From Priestia aryabhattai B8W22 (lineage in GTDB: Bacteria > Bacillota > Bacilli > Bacillales > Bacillaceae_H): a stretch of DNA of 64,000 nucleotides. The stretch's first letter is position 1. Every line of letters starts with the position of its first letter. Positions 37,897-48,690 of the stretch are shown here, one piece after another. Location: contig NZ_JYOO01000011.1 in NCBI RefSeq assembly GCF_000956595.1, positions 62,001-126,000 of the forward strand, written 5' to 3'. The notes under the pieces are model-generated. The model was not told the origin of the DNA, ran no database searches, and was given only the letters and a program-made list of their open reading frames with translations. The position numbers and the translations under genes were made by a program.

Positions 37897-40254
37897 TTAC
37901 ATGAAATCATACGGCGTAACGTTTTCCATCCCAATATTTGCATCTTTCATAAATGGAATTTCGGGATCTTCTATGTCGTTATCCAAGCTTTCTCGAAGCA
38001 GGGGCTGTAAATTCGTCTGGCGAACGCTGTCTTCATTCCGGCTGACTCCAAACTGAAACGCTTCGTCTTCGCCGCATAAAATTAAAAACTGTTTGCTTCG
38101 CGTAACGGCGGTATAAAGTAAATTGCGTCGCAGCATCCGGTAATAGCTTTTGACAATTGGAAGCACAACAATGGGAAATTCACTTCCCTGTGATTTATGA
38201 ATGGAACAGCAGTATGCATGAGTTATTTGATTAAAGTCTTGTTTTGTATAAGTTACTTCGTTTCCTTCATATGAAATAACCAGCATATCCTGTTTTTCCG
38301 TATTTTCTTTGGCAAAGAAAACTGAGACGATTTCTCCCATATCTCCGTTAAATACGTTGCTATCCGGCTGATTGACAAGCTGCAGCACTTTATCTCCGAC
38401 TCGGTACGTAATATCTCCGTGCTTAAGCTCTCTTCTTTGCTCAGAAGCCGGGTTAAATAATTCCTGAAGAACTTCATTCAGTTTATCAATCCCTGCAGGA
38501 CCTTTATACATAGGAGCTAGAACTTGAATATCTTTAGCCGTATAGCCTTTTTTTAACGCATTCCCGCAAACTTGTTGCACGACGTTCGTGATGTGCTGTC
38601 CTTGACAGCGAATAAAGGAACGATCTCCTTGCTGCCTCGATAAGTCTTCCGGAAGCTTTCCTTTTTTTATTTCATGAGCCAAATCAATAATCGACGATCC
38701 TTCTGCTTGCCTGTATACATCTGTCAGACGGACGGTAGGAACTACTTCTGAACTCAGTAAATCTTTTAACACCTGTCCCGGACCTACTGAAGGAAGCTGG
38801 TCTTCGTCTCCAACTAAAATAACCTGTAAATTAGCAGGAAGAGACTTAAACAGCTGATGAGCAAGCCACAAATCTACCATCGATACTTCATCCACAATCA
38901 ATAATTTTCCGTCAATTGGATTCTCCTCATTATGGTCAAATCCTTCTTGTCCGTTCCATTTTAATAATCTGTGAATCGTAACTGCCGGAAGTCCGGTCGC
39001 TTCGCTCATTCGTTTAGCAGCGCGTCCAGTAGGTGCCACAAGTAAAACAGGAAAAGCTTCATCTTTTTTATAATCCCCTGGATTTAACGAACATCCGTGA
39101 AGTTCTGCATAGAGTTCGACTATTCCTTTAATAACCGTTGTTTTCCCTGTACCTGGTCCACCTGTTAAAAGAAGCATTGGAGACATTAAAGCAGTTTGTA
39201 TGCCCTTGCGCTGAGACGGTGCATATTGCACGTCTAATCGCTCTTCTAGTTCACCTAAAGCTAGTAAAAATTCTGATTCTGGAAACTGCTCTTCGTATTG
39301 CGTTTGGGCCATAATTTTTTGAATAGCTTTAACCAGCCCTTTTTCAGCATAGAAAAGGGGAGGAAAATAAATTTTTTCGTCTTGAATGATAAGCTTTTTG
39401 TCTGCTTTTAATGCGTCCACTTCTCTTGTAAGATCCATTTCAGACAGATTCTCATGCCTGCTTTTTCGAAGAAGCTCTGCTGTTTTTCCGTACAGCTGAT
39501 CTGCCGTGACGTATACATGTCCCATTTGATTACATTCTTGCTCAATGACGTATAAAATACCTGCACGCAAACGATCAGGATGGTTGGTTGCCATACCAAG
39601 CCTCTTTCCAAGTTCATCGGCCCTGCTAAAACCAATACCTTGAATATCTTCTACGAGCTGATAAGGATTATTTTGAACAATTTCAAGCGCTTCTTGTTTG
39701 TACGCTTGGAAAATCTTCATCGAAAGCTGCGGTCCAAACCCGAGGTCTGTCAGCTTTACCATTACTTCTTCTAACCCTTGATGTTCACGAAGCTGCGTTA
39801 CTAAAGCCTCTGCCTTGTCGGCTGAAAGCCTCGGAACCTCTTTTAGCACGGACTCATTTTGCAAAATACGAAAAATAGCGCGTTCTCCTAGGGCGTCCAC
39901 AATATTTTCAGCGGTTTTTTTACCGATTCCGTGAAATAAATCGCTTGATAGGTACTGAACAACCCCTTGCCTTGATTGCGGAAGTTCTTTTTTAAACTGC
40001 TCAACATGAAATTGCAGACCAAACTTTGGATGCTCTTTGAAGTCCCCGTAAAATGTATATACTTCATCTTCATTAAGCTTAGGAAAATAGCCTGTAACGA
40101 CCGTTTCTTTATCTTCAATCTCTAAATTTGTTTTTTTGATCCGTATCCGCGTAACGTTATATAAGTTTTCTTCGTTATGAAAAACCGTTACAATTGACGT
40201 GCCGCTTATATAATGACGTTCTGGCTGTGAAGGGTTCACTAGTTCTTCGTTCAT
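37897..40254 (-). CDS. recD2: ATP-dependent 5'-3' DNA helicase RecD2
   Basis: Superfamily 1B helicase that acts alone in B. subtilis (YrrC) at stalled forks and in recombination; it is not part of a RecBCD complex. The 785-residue protein has an OB-like N-terminal domain, HhH repeats (residues 105-210), Walker A GGPGTGKTT at 365-373, the DEVSMVD Walker B, and the C-terminal TTHAYCCSIHKSQGSEFP-type motif. ATG with AAGGAAGG. yrrB follows upstream by 24 bases, so these two are co-transcribed. Confidence 0.95.
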   Translation of the reverse strand: MNEELVNPSQPERHYISGTSIVTVFHNEENLYNVTRIRIKKTNLEIEDKETVVTGYFPKLNEDEVYTFYGDFKEHPKFGLQFHVEQFKKELPQSRQGVVQYLSSDLFHGIGKKTAENIVDALGERAIFRILQNESVLKEVPRLSADKAEALVTQLREHQGLEEVMVKLTDLGFGPQLSMKIFQAYKQEALEIVQNNPYQLVEDIQGIGFSRADELGKRLGMATNHPDRLRAGILYVIEQECNQMGHVYVTADQLYGKTAELLRKSRHENLSEMDLTREVDALKADKKLIIQDEKIYFPPLFYAEKGLVKAIQKIMAQTQYEEQFPESEFLLALGELEERLDVQYAPSQRKGIQTALMSPMLLLTGGPGTGKTTVIKGIVELYAELHGCSLNPGDYKKDEAFPVLLVAPTGRAAKRMSEATGLPAVTIHRLLKWNGQEGFDHNEENPIDGKLLIVDEVSMVDLWLAHQLFKSLPANLQVILVGDEDQLPSVGPGQVLKDLLSSEVVPTVRLTDVYRQAEGSSIIDLAHEIKKGKLPEDLSRQQGDRSFIRCQGQHITNVVQQVCGNALKKGYTAKDIQVLAPMYKGPAGIDKLNEVLQELFNPASEQRRELKHGDITYRVGDKVLQLVNQPDSNVFNGDMGEIVSVFFAKENTEKQDMLVISYEGNEVTYTKQDFNQITHAYCCSIHKSQGSEFPIVVLPIVKSYYRMLRRNLLYTAVTRSKQFLILCGEDEAFQFGVSRNEDSVRQTNLQPLLRESLDNDIEDPEIPFMKDANIGMENVTPYDFM

Positions 40255-40278
40255 GTTATCCTTCCTTTACCCGCTTTC

Positions 40279-40938
40279 TTAATGTTCTAATGTAGACAGA
40301 ACTTGTTTAGCATTTGCTGCCATTACGTGATCTGGCTGCACGTTTAAAGCTTCATCTAACATCTCAATTGCTTTGTCCTTATCATCTTTCATGGCATACG
40401 CTACGCCCAAATTATAGAAAGCATCGGCATGTTCTGGCTCTTGATTTACTACCTTAAGAAATTCAGCAATCGCTTCATCTACCATTTCGAGCTGTGCTAA
40501 ACAAAGACCGTACTGAAATTTTGCTTCTACATCATGTTCGTTTAGTTCTACCGCTCGCTGCAGATAAGGCATCGCAAAACGAATTTCTTCCATATGAAAC
40601 AGCGTTAAACCAAGCATAAAGTAGGCATCGGATGAATCTAAGCCTTGTTTGATTGCTAAATCAAAGTAGTGCTTTGCCTGCTCAAGCTGCTCTGCATTAA
40701 AATAAATATTTCCTGCTCCGTAATACGCTGTTGCCGTTTCTTCATCTAATTCAATCGCACGTTCATAAAATTTCAAAGCACGATCCATCTCACTAACAGC
40801 CGCTAACAAATTGCCAAAATTCACATACACAATTGGATCTTTTGGATTATCTTCAATTGCTTCTGAAAATGTTTTAGCAGCCTCTTCAAATTTCCCTTCC
40901 TGCATATACTGAATTCCTAGCTGATTTTTATCTGTCAT
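40279..40938 (-). CDS. yrrB: TPR-repeat protein YrrB
   Basis: A 219-residue protein made of about six tetratricopeptide repeats (motif AxxYxxGN/GxxY..A). It matches B. subtilis YrrB, whose TPR structure is known, upstream of recD2. TPR proteins make protein-protein contacts; the partner is unknown, and a role in assembling the mnmA/yrvO group or RNA metabolism has only been suggested by position. The ATG at 40938 follows GGAG; a GTG four codons earlier is less likely. Confidence 0.9.
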   Translation of the reverse strand: MTDKNQLGIQYMQEGKFEEAAKTFSEAIEDNPKDPIVYVNFGNLLAAVSEMDRALKFYERAIELDEETATAYYGAGNIYFNAEQLEQAKHYFDLAIKQGLDSSDAYFMLGLTLFHMEEIRFAMPYLQRAVELNEHDVEAKFQYGLCLAQLEMVDEAIAEFLKVVNQEPEHADAFYNLGVAYAMKDDKDKAIEMLDEALNVQPDHVMAANAKQVLSTLEH

Positions 40939-41045
40939 TTTTTCGTTCACTCCACTGTTTTAGTTATGATTTAAAAGACTTTCACATCATGAAAATCTAG
41001 AATATGTAAGTTATTAGTTTACCCAATAAGTAAAGTATATCATAG

Positions 41046-41077
41046 AAAAACCTCAGCTATATACAGCCGAGGTTTTT
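41046..41077 (-). terminator. mnmA terminator
   Basis: AAAAACCTC-AGCT / AGCCGAGGTTTTT type stem with a five-base loop, 20 bases past the mnmA stop, flanked by A/T runs. Confidence 0.8.
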
Positions 41078-41095
41078 CGTTCTTGCTTATATGAA

Positions 41096-42310
<1,215 letters not shown>

Positions 42311-42314
42311 CTAT

Positions 42315-43457
42315 TTACATCGTTAGTCGCTTAACGATGTTTGCTGTTTGACGTGCGGTTTTTTCAATTTGCTCAGCTGAGTTTCCTAAGCCAAAGCTAA
42401 ATCGAATAGAAGTTGTTAAACGTTCAGACCCTTTTCCAAACATAGCTACAAGCACATGAGAAGGATCGATTGCTCCCGCTGTGCAAGCTGAACCGCTCGA
42501 TGCCGCAATTCCTGCTAAGTCTAAATTTACGAGCATCGATTCAACATTTGTTTTTGGAAATGATAAATTTAACACATGTGGCAGAGCATTTTCAAGATGT
42601 CCGTTAATTTCAAATGAAATACCTTCTTCTTTCAACACAGCTACCATTATTTCTTTGTATCTTCTATATTCATCTGCACGTGTTTGCAGCGTTTGTTGCG
42701 AAATTTTCACAGCTTCTTCAAACCCGACGATACTTGTCATGTTCTCAGTTCCAGCTCGTCGTTTGCGCTCTTGTTCTCCTCCAAATAGCAAAGGAGACAG
42801 TGAAACGTGAGCAGCTGCATATAAAAAGCCCATCCCTTTTGGTCCGTTAATTTTATGAGCCGAAACGGATAAAAGATCGACACCTAATTGTTGCACATTT
42901 AACGGAATTAATCCATAAGCTTGCACTGCATCCGTGTGGAAATATGCTCCATGCTCTTTTAATAGAACTCCAATTTCTCCAATTGGCTGAATAGCACCTA
43001 CTTCATTATTTCCAAACATCACCGACACAAGAATTGTTTGATCCGTTAGGGCTGATTTTATTTCATCCACAGATACTTGTCCGTACTCATTAACTGGTAG
43101 GTAAGTCACTTCAAAGCCCTGTGTTTCTAAATATTCACACGTATGAAGCACAGCGTGGTGTTCAATTTGCGTGGTAATAATATGATTTCCTTTATGGCGG
43201 TTTGCAAGAGCGACTCCGATCAGTGCCATATTATCTGCTTCTGTCCCACCACTTGTAAAAATCAGTTCATTTTCGTGTGCTCCAATACTTGCTGCAATCG
43301 TTTGGCGAGCTTCGTCTAAATAGCGTCGACTTTCCCGCCCGTAGTGATGAATACTAGACGGATTTCCAAAGTACTCATGCATAAAAGTCGTCATTTTCTC
43401 AACGACTGCTGGATGTATTGGAGACGTTGCTGCATGATCAACATAAATACGTTCCAA
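42315..43457 (-). CDS. yrvO: Cysteine desulfurase YrvO (IscS/NifS type)
   Basis: PLP enzyme that takes sulfur from cysteine and passes it to MnmA. PLP lysine is in SAHKINGPKG, active cysteine in the loop ASSGSACTAGAIDP, and DHAATSP starts the fold. 380 residues. TTG start with AGGAGG seven bases ahead. In B. subtilis YrvO is dedicated to tRNA 2-thiouridine formation and does not need TusA-type carriers. cymR follows on the upstream side by 23 bases. Confidence 0.93.
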   Translation of the reverse strand: MERIYVDHAATSPIHPAVVEKMTTFMHEYFGNPSSIHHYGRESRRYLDEARQTIAASIGAHENELIFTSGGTEADNMALIGVALANRHKGNHIITTQIEHHAVLHTCEYLETQGFEVTYLPVNEYGQVSVDEIKSALTDQTILVSVMFGNNEVGAIQPIGEIGVLLKEHGAYFHTDAVQAYGLIPLNVQQLGVDLLSVSAHKINGPKGMGFLYAAAHVSLSPLLFGGEQERKRRAGTENMTSIVGFEEAVKISQQTLQTRADEYRRYKEIMVAVLKEEGISFEINGHLENALPHVLNLSFPKTNVESMLVNLDLAGIAASSGSACTAGAIDPSHVLVAMFGKGSERLTTSIRFSFGLGNSAEQIEKTARQTANIVKRLTM

Positions 43458-43480
43458 AATAAACGCCTCCTAGCTCATTA

Positions 43481-43897
43481 TTAAATATAAAACATATAAG
43501 ACGCTTGATCATCATCAGAATGATTTGCTAAATCTTCAAGCGTTGTACTATCTAGCACTTCTTTAACTGCATCTCGAATACGAATCCACAGCTCGCGTTT
43601 TGCAGGCTCTTCATCTTCAATTCCTTCTACAGGACTAATAGGACCTTCTAAAACGGAAATAATATCGCCAGAAGTAATGTTAGCAGGTTCATGTGCCAAG
43701 ATGTAACCTCCATAAGCTCCGCGCACGCTTTTTACAAGCCCAGCGTTACGCAGCGGTGAAATAAGTTGTTCTAAATAATGTTCAGATAAATCATGCGTTT
43801 GAGCAATAGTTTTAAGCGAGATAGGACCTTCTCCAAAGCGCTTCGCAAGCTCAATCATAATCGTTAAACCGTAGCGTCCTTTTGTTGAAATTTTCAT
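43481..43897 (-). CDS. cymR: Rrf2-family master regulator of cysteine metabolism CymR
   Basis: Winged-helix repressor, 138 residues, that with CysK (as corepressor, when O-acetylserine is low) represses cysteine uptake and synthesis genes. MKISTKGRYGLTIMIELAKR is the Rrf2 N-terminus; recognition helix segment HDLSEHYLEQLISPLRNAG. Iron-sulfur cysteines of IscR-type are absent, which fits CymR. The ATG at 43897 has AAGGAG eight bases ahead. Its known B. subtilis targets include the yrrT-mccAB operon at 18-22 kb of this window. Confidence 0.92.
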   Translation of the reverse strand: MKISTKGRYGLTIMIELAKRFGEGPISLKTIAQTHDLSEHYLEQLISPLRNAGLVKSVRGAYGGYILAHEPANITSGDIISVLEGPISPVEGIEDEEPAKRELWIRIRDAVKEVLDSTTLEDLANHSDDDQASYMFYI

Positions 43898-44122
43898 ACG
43901 ATACACTCCTTCAATACACTTTTTTATTTATGAAAAAAATAAGACCCTCACGTTGTCACTGAATGCTGTGATGAGTCGTTTTTTACTAAGCTATATGAAC
44001 TTCTCTATACACGTTTCTTGCAAATGTAGCTGTTGACATTATAACATACTATGCCTATAAGATAAATTTCCACCACCTATTCACCTCTTGTGATACAGTG
44101 AAAGAAAAGAAAGGAGATAAAC

Positions 44123-45400
44123 ATGGCTACAAAACCTCTTGCATTTCGAATGCGTCCGACTCATTTAGATGACGTTATCGGGCAGCAGCATTTAGTTGGC
44201 AAAGATAAAATGATTTATCGAATGGTAAAAGCAAATCACTTAAGCTCGATGATTTTATATGGGCCTCCAGGCGTTGGGAAAACAACAATTGCAACAGCTA
44301 TTGCAAAAACAACCAACACGGCGTTTCGTCAGTTAAATGCCGTTGTAAACAATAAAAAAGATATGGAAATTGTCGCCGAAGAAGCCAAAATGTCAGGCAA
44401 AGTAATTCTGCTGTTAGACGAAGTTCATCGCCTTGACAAAGCCAAGCAAGACTTTTTACTTCCTTATTTAGAAAACGGCATGATCATTCTAATCGGAGCG
44501 ACAACAAGCAATCCTTATCACGCGATTAATCCTGCTATTCGAAGCAGATGCCAAATTTTCGAATTAAAATCTCTTACGCCAGATGATATCAAAATGGCGC
44601 TAACAAGAGCACTCAGCGACTCATCCAATGGATTTGGGGATAGAAAAATTGTCGTAGAAGATGACGCCATGAACCATTTTGCCAACAGCTGTAACGGTGA
44701 CGTACGCTCCGCTTTGAATGCTCTGGAACTGGCTGTTTTATCAACAAGTGAAAGCGATGGTAAAATCGTTATTACCCTACAAACGGCGGAAGAATGTCTG
44801 CAGCAGAAATATTTTTCACACGATAAAAATGGTGACGCTCACTATGATGTATTGTCGGCTTTTCAAAAATCGATTCGCGGCAGCGACGTAAATGCCGCTC
44901 TTCATTATTTGGGACGGCTAATTGAAGCAGGAGACTTGATCAGCATCAATCGTCGACTTTTAGTCATTGCCTATGAAGACGTTGGACTAGCTGATCCGGA
45001 TGCTGGTATGAGAACGCTAGCAGCTATTCAAGCAACTGAGCGATTAGGGTTCCCAGAAGCACGAATTCCGCTTGCAAACGCCGTTATTGAACTTTGCCTA
45101 TCACCGAAGTCCAACGCTGCTTACAAAGCATTAGATGAAGCGATAAGTGATATTAAAAAAGGGTTGTCCGGCGACGTTCCCCCTCATTTAAAGGATGCTC
45201 ATTACAAAGGAGCAGAAAACCTTGGCCGAGGCGTTGCATATCAGTACCCGCATGATTTTGATAACGGATGGGTCCCTCAACAGTATTTACCGGATCGCAT
45301 CAAAAACAAACAATATTTTCATCCTAAACAAAATGGCCAAGAAAAATACTTTTCAAAAGTTTTTAATCGTTTAGAGACATTAAAAAAAGAAAATGGCTGA
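44123..45400 (+). CDS. rarA: Replication-associated recombination protein RarA
   Basis: AAA+ ATPase related to clamp loaders (MgsA/RarA, YrvN) that acts at blocked replication forks. Walker A GPPGVGKTT at residues 47-55, Walker B LLLDEVHR around 97-103, arginine-finger area NPAIRSRCQIFEL, and the C-terminal RarA/MgsA tetramerisation domain. 425 residues. AAGGAG precedes the ATG. It is divergent from cymR and convergent with the pst genes. Confidence 0.95.
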   Translation: MATKPLAFRMRPTHLDDVIGQQHLVGKDKMIYRMVKANHLSSMILYGPPGVGKTTIATAIAKTTNTAFRQLNAVVNNKKDMEIVAEEAKMSGKVILLLDEVHRLDKAKQDFLLPYLENGMIILIGATTSNPYHAINPAIRSRCQIFELKSLTPDDIKMALTRALSDSSNGFGDRKIVVEDDAMNHFANSCNGDVRSALNALELAVLSTSESDGKIVITLQTAEECLQQKYFSHDKNGDAHYDVLSAFQKSIRGSDVNAALHYLGRLIEAGDLISINRRLLVIAYEDVGLADPDAGMRTLAAIQATERLGFPEARIPLANAVIELCLSPKSNAAYKALDEAISDIKKGLSGDVPPHLKDAHYKGAENLGRGVAYQYPHDFDNGWVPQQYLPDRIKNKQYFHPKQNGQEKYFSKVFNRLETLKKENG

Positions 45401-45435
45401 AACTGTTGTTCAGTTTCAAAGCCATTTTCTTTTTT
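45383..45435. terminator. Long bidirectional terminator between rarA and pstA
   Basis: AAAGAAAATGGCT-GAAACTG / CAGTTTC-A-AGCCATTTTCTTT with T runs on both strands; contains the rarA stop codon in the stem region. It closes both rarA and pstA, so no pstB follows. Confidence 0.9.
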
Positions 45436-45445
45436 TCTTTATCTA

Positions 45446-46375
45446 TTAAGCTGCACTTTTAACGTCTTTTCGTTTTTTCGTTTTTGTTGAACCTTTAAAG
45501 TAGCTGTCTAAAAGTTTTGCTACTAAACGAGCGACTATGTTAAACAACAGAACCATAATGATTAGAATAGCAGCTGACTTTGTTGCAATCAATCTCGCAT
45601 CAGGTACAATTCCTTCAGAGTTTAATTTCCAAATGTGGACGGCAAGCGTCTCCGCTGGTCGAAAAATATTAAACGGGTTTACAGGACTCGTTAAGTCGGC
45701 ATTTGAATTTAACATCGGCGTCGTTAAGCCAGCTGTATAAATCAGCGCAGCTGCCTCTCCAAAGATTCGTCCCGCTGTTAAAATAACGCCCGTGATAATT
45801 TGTTGAATCGCTGATGGAATCACTACTTTGACAATTGTTTGCCATTTAGTTGCACCCAAACCTAAACTCGCTTCTTTTACACTCGCAGGAACAGATGCAA
45901 TCGCACTTTCACATACGCGCGTTAAACCGGGTAAATTTAAAATTGTAATCACAAGTGCTCCGCCGATAAGCGTATAGCCCCAGCCTGAAAATGTGACGAA
46001 AATTAATAATCCAAATAAACCAACTACAATGGACGGTAATGACGCCATTGTCTCAATACATAAGCGGACGAAATTTAGGAAACGACCTTGCTTCGCGTAC
46101 TCCGCTAAGTAAATTCCGGCTCCTAACCCAAGAGGAATAGAAATGATCAGCGTTAAAACAAGCATGTAAAACGAGTTAAACAGCTGTGGTCCGATACCGC
46201 CTCCTGCCATCGTATTGCTTGGCTTTCCAAATAAAAAGTTCGGATCCCAAAATCCCCAGCCCTTGGCGATAATTTCAACAACTAAATACACTAATAGCGC
46301 CACAACTAGAGCGGCAATGCCATAAAAAATACCTGTCCATATATTATTTACTGTGCGTGCATTTTTGTTTTTCAT
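45446..46375 (-). CDS. pstA: Phosphate ABC transporter permease PstA
   Basis: Inner-membrane permease of the high-affinity phosphate transporter, about six helices, 309 residues. The permease EAA loop (GATKWQTIVKVVIPSA) that contacts PstB is intact, as is the GLGAGIYLAEYA stretch. Its ATG overlaps the pstC stop as ATGA. The ATPase PstB is not next to it, and a terminator follows directly; function needs an ATPase encoded elsewhere. Confidence 0.93.
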   Translation of the reverse strand: MKNKNARTVNNIWTGIFYGIAALVVALLVYLVVEIIAKGWGFWDPNFLFGKPSNTMAGGGIGPQLFNSFYMLVLTLIISIPLGLGAGIYLAEYAKQGRFLNFVRLCIETMASLPSIVVGLFGLLIFVTFSGWGYTLIGGALVITILNLPGLTRVCESAIASVPASVKEASLGLGATKWQTIVKVVIPSAIQQIITGVILTAGRIFGEAAALIYTAGLTTPMLNSNADLTSPVNPFNIFRPAETLAVHIWKLNSEGIVPDARLIATKSAAILIIMVLLFNIVARLVAKLLDSYFKGSTKTKKRKDVKSAA

Positions 46376-47259
46376 TGATGAGCACCTCGTTTCCCAATTG
46401 CTCGGATAATTAAAATGAACACGAAAGAAATAAGCAGTAAAATCATGGCTAACGTCCACAATGCGTTATTCCATGCCGTTCCGTTTAACGTATTAGACAT
46501 ATCCATTGTTAAAATACCTGTTAATGTTGCCGTTGGGCTATATAAGCTTTCAGGAAGCTTAACCGTGTTTCCGATAACCATTTGAACAGCTAGCGCTTCT
46601 CCGAATGCGCGGGCAAGCCCTAACACGATGCCTGTTAAAATACCTGTTTTAGCAGATGGAATAATCACTCGGCTAATGGCCTGCCATCTTGTTGAACCTA
46701 ATCCATAAGAAGCTTCTAAATATTCAGGTGCTACGCTTCGAATTGCATCGTCAGCAATACTTGCAATTGTCGGAAGAATCATGACGCTTAAGACAATAAT
46801 TCCGGCAATCAAACTAAAGCCCACTCCGCCGAAGTTATCGCGAAGAAGCGGCACTAAAATGGTAACCCCTAAAAGACCGTATACCACTGAAGGAACTCCG
46901 ACTAAAAGCTCTAACACCGGTCGCAAAACCGTTGAACCAAATTTAGGCGAAATATAGTTGTTAAAAATGGCAATAGCAATTCCAATTGGAGCGCTTATAA
47001 TAACAGCTCCGATTGATACAAGCATGGAACCTAGAATAAACACAAGTGCCCCGTATTCTTTATTGTTTGGGCTCCATTTTGTTGAAGTCAACATTTCACC
47101 GATTGATATATTACTTTGTAAAAATGACTGTATGCCTTTTTCACAAATAAATACGATAATAGCTAACGTAACAAGTACAATTAAAATACCGCAAAATGTA
47201 GAAAGCGTACGGCCAATGTATTCGCTTTTTACATAATTAATGGATTTTTTCCCCTTCAT
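46372..47259 (-). CDS. pstC: Phosphate ABC transporter permease PstC
   Basis: Partner permease of PstA, 295 residues with about six helices. The conserved loops GVPSVVYGLLG and the EAA motif LGSTRWQAISRVIIPSA are clear. GGAGACAGAG precedes the ATG. Coupled to pstA by an ATGA overlap. About 125 bases, holding a hairpin, separate it from pstS. Confidence 0.94.
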   Translation of the reverse strand: MKGKKSINYVKSEYIGRTLSTFCGILIVLVTLAIIVFICEKGIQSFLQSNISIGEMLTSTKWSPNNKEYGALVFILGSMLVSIGAVIISAPIGIAIAIFNNYISPKFGSTVLRPVLELLVGVPSVVYGLLGVTILVPLLRDNFGGVGFSLIAGIIVLSVMILPTIASIADDAIRSVAPEYLEASYGLGSTRWQAISRVIIPSAKTGILTGIVLGLARAFGEALAVQMVIGNTVKLPESLYSPTATLTGILTMDMSNTLNGTAWNNALWTLAMILLLISFVFILIIRAIGKRGAHQ

Positions 47260-47334
47260 CGCTCTGTCTCCTTACATATTCAGTATATATTCGCTTTTCT
47301 TTTTATTCGCTATATACTTTATTAACATTCAAAT

Positions 47335-47372
47335 AGAATAAGACTGACTGTGTTAGTCAGCCCTATTCTTTT
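47335..47372 (-). terminator. Hairpin between pstS and pstC
   Basis: AGAATA-GGCTGACT / AGTCAGTC-TATTCT with a five-base loop. It may allow the binding protein to be made in larger amounts than the permeases, as in many ABC operons. Confidence 0.6.
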
Positions 47373-47383
47373 TTAAAACATTC

Positions 47384-48268
47384 TTATTTTTTGAACTCAG
47401 TCATTGGGATATATCCCATATCTTCTACTTGCTTAGCAAAGTCTTTACCAGCTACGTAGTTAATGTACTCTTTTGCACCATCTTTTGGCTCACCGTTTGT
47501 AATCATGTACTCATAAGACCAGAACGGATATTTTTTAGAAACAATGTTTTCTGTTGTTGGCTCCACACCATCAATATTAAGCATTTTTAAACTTTCTTTT
47601 TTATCGCCAATTAAATACGACATAGCAAGGTAACTTACTGCTCCTGGCGTTGAGTTTACTGATTGCTCAACCGCTCCGTTTGAATCTTGAGCTGTACCAA
47701 CGCTGTCATTTACTTTTGCGTCACCCATTAATGTTTTCTCAAATGTAGCACGTGTACCAGATGATGCCGGACGGTTGATTACGTTAATTTTTTCGTCGTT
47801 TCCGCCAACTTCTTTCCAGTTTTTAATTTCGCCAGAGAAAATCTTTTGAATTTGCTCTTTTGTTAACGATTCTACTTTTACATCTTTATTTACAACAAGT
47901 GCGAACCCAATGCCCGCTACTTTCGTATCGACAAGTTTATCTGCTTTTGATTTATCTTCGATTTTATCGGCTGCTGGAACGTCAGAGTTTCCAATGTCAA
48001 CTGCTCCTGATGCTACTTGGTTGACACCAGTTCCACTACCTCCACCTTGTACCGTTACTGAAAGGTTTGGATATTTTTCAGTAATTCCATTCGCTGCTTC
48101 TTCTGCAAGTGGTTGTAAAGCTGTAGATCCCGCCGCTGTTAACGTACCTGACACTTCTTCTTTGCTGCCTGAACCACTGTCGTTGCTTGCTCCCTCTTTA
48201 CCACATGCTGCTAGTGCTCCTACCATTAAAAAAGCTGCTAATGTTACTTTAAAACCCTTTGTTTTCAT
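47384..48268 (-). CDS. pstS: Phosphate-binding lipoprotein PstS
   Basis: Extracytoplasmic phosphate receptor of the Pst system, 294 residues. Lipobox MVGALAAC with the modified Cys at residue 22; mature protein has GSTALQPLAEEAA, GGGSGTGVNQV and NRPASSGTRATFEK, the phosphate-binding loops. Start ATG at 48268 with GGAGGG. First gene of pstS-pstC-pstA, and PhoP-box-like repeats lie about 230 bases upstream. Confidence 0.95.
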   Translation of the reverse strand: MKTKGFKVTLAAFLMVGALAACGKEGASNDSGSGSKEEVSGTLTAAGSTALQPLAEEAANGITEKYPNLSVTVQGGGSGTGVNQVASGAVDIGNSDVPAADKIEDKSKADKLVDTKVAGIGFALVVNKDVKVESLTKEQIQKIFSGEIKNWKEVGGNDEKINVINRPASSGTRATFEKTLMGDAKVNDSVGTAQDSNGAVEQSVNSTPGAVSYLAMSYLIGDKKESLKMLNIDGVEPTTENIVSKKYPFWSYEYMITNGEPKDGAKEYINYVAGKDFAKQVEDMGYIPMTEFKK

Positions 48269-48497
48269 TGCATTACCCTCCAATAAATGTATGTGTAATT
48301 AGTACTAGTCCTTTGTACTCGAACAACAGGTACAAGACACATTATACGAGTAGATTGTTGTCTTTATATGAAGTGAATTTTAAGTTACTGTAAACTTACT
48401 TATTTGGGGCTTATTTTTTCTTGTTTCTATCAAAACCCTTGGTATATAAGGCTTTCTGAATATTACTGTAGAATATCCAAAAGAAAGAAAGCGGAAA

Positions 48498-48526
48498 CGT
48501 AAATTTTATGTAAATAGAGCGTTAAA
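48498..48526 (-). promoter_or_regulatory. PhoP-box-like direct repeats upstream of pstS
   Basis: On the minus strand TTTAAC, TTTACA and TTTACG occur at 11-12 base steps (48526-48521, 48514-48509, 48503-48498), resembling the TT(A/T/C)ACA repeats bound by PhoP. They lie 230 bases before pstS, so they would regulate only if the promoter is far upstream. The rest of 48269-48660 is AT-rich with no gene visible. Confidence 0.45.
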
Positions 48527-48660
48527 TAAATTTACATAAATCTCTTTTTTTAATACAGTGTAAATTCATCATCAATCCATATTTTTCAAAACATTAGTAC
48601 TTTTTATACATATCGTACAGAAGATTCCATCCAAAGCATAAACAGAAGAGATATTTCCAT

Positions 48661-48690
48661 AAAAAAAGAAGGCTGCGATAGCCTTCTTTT
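48661..48690 (-). terminator. tcdA terminator
   Basis: AAAAAAGAAGGCT / AGCCTTCTTTTT stem, five-base loop; begins at the tcdA stop. Confidence 0.88.
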
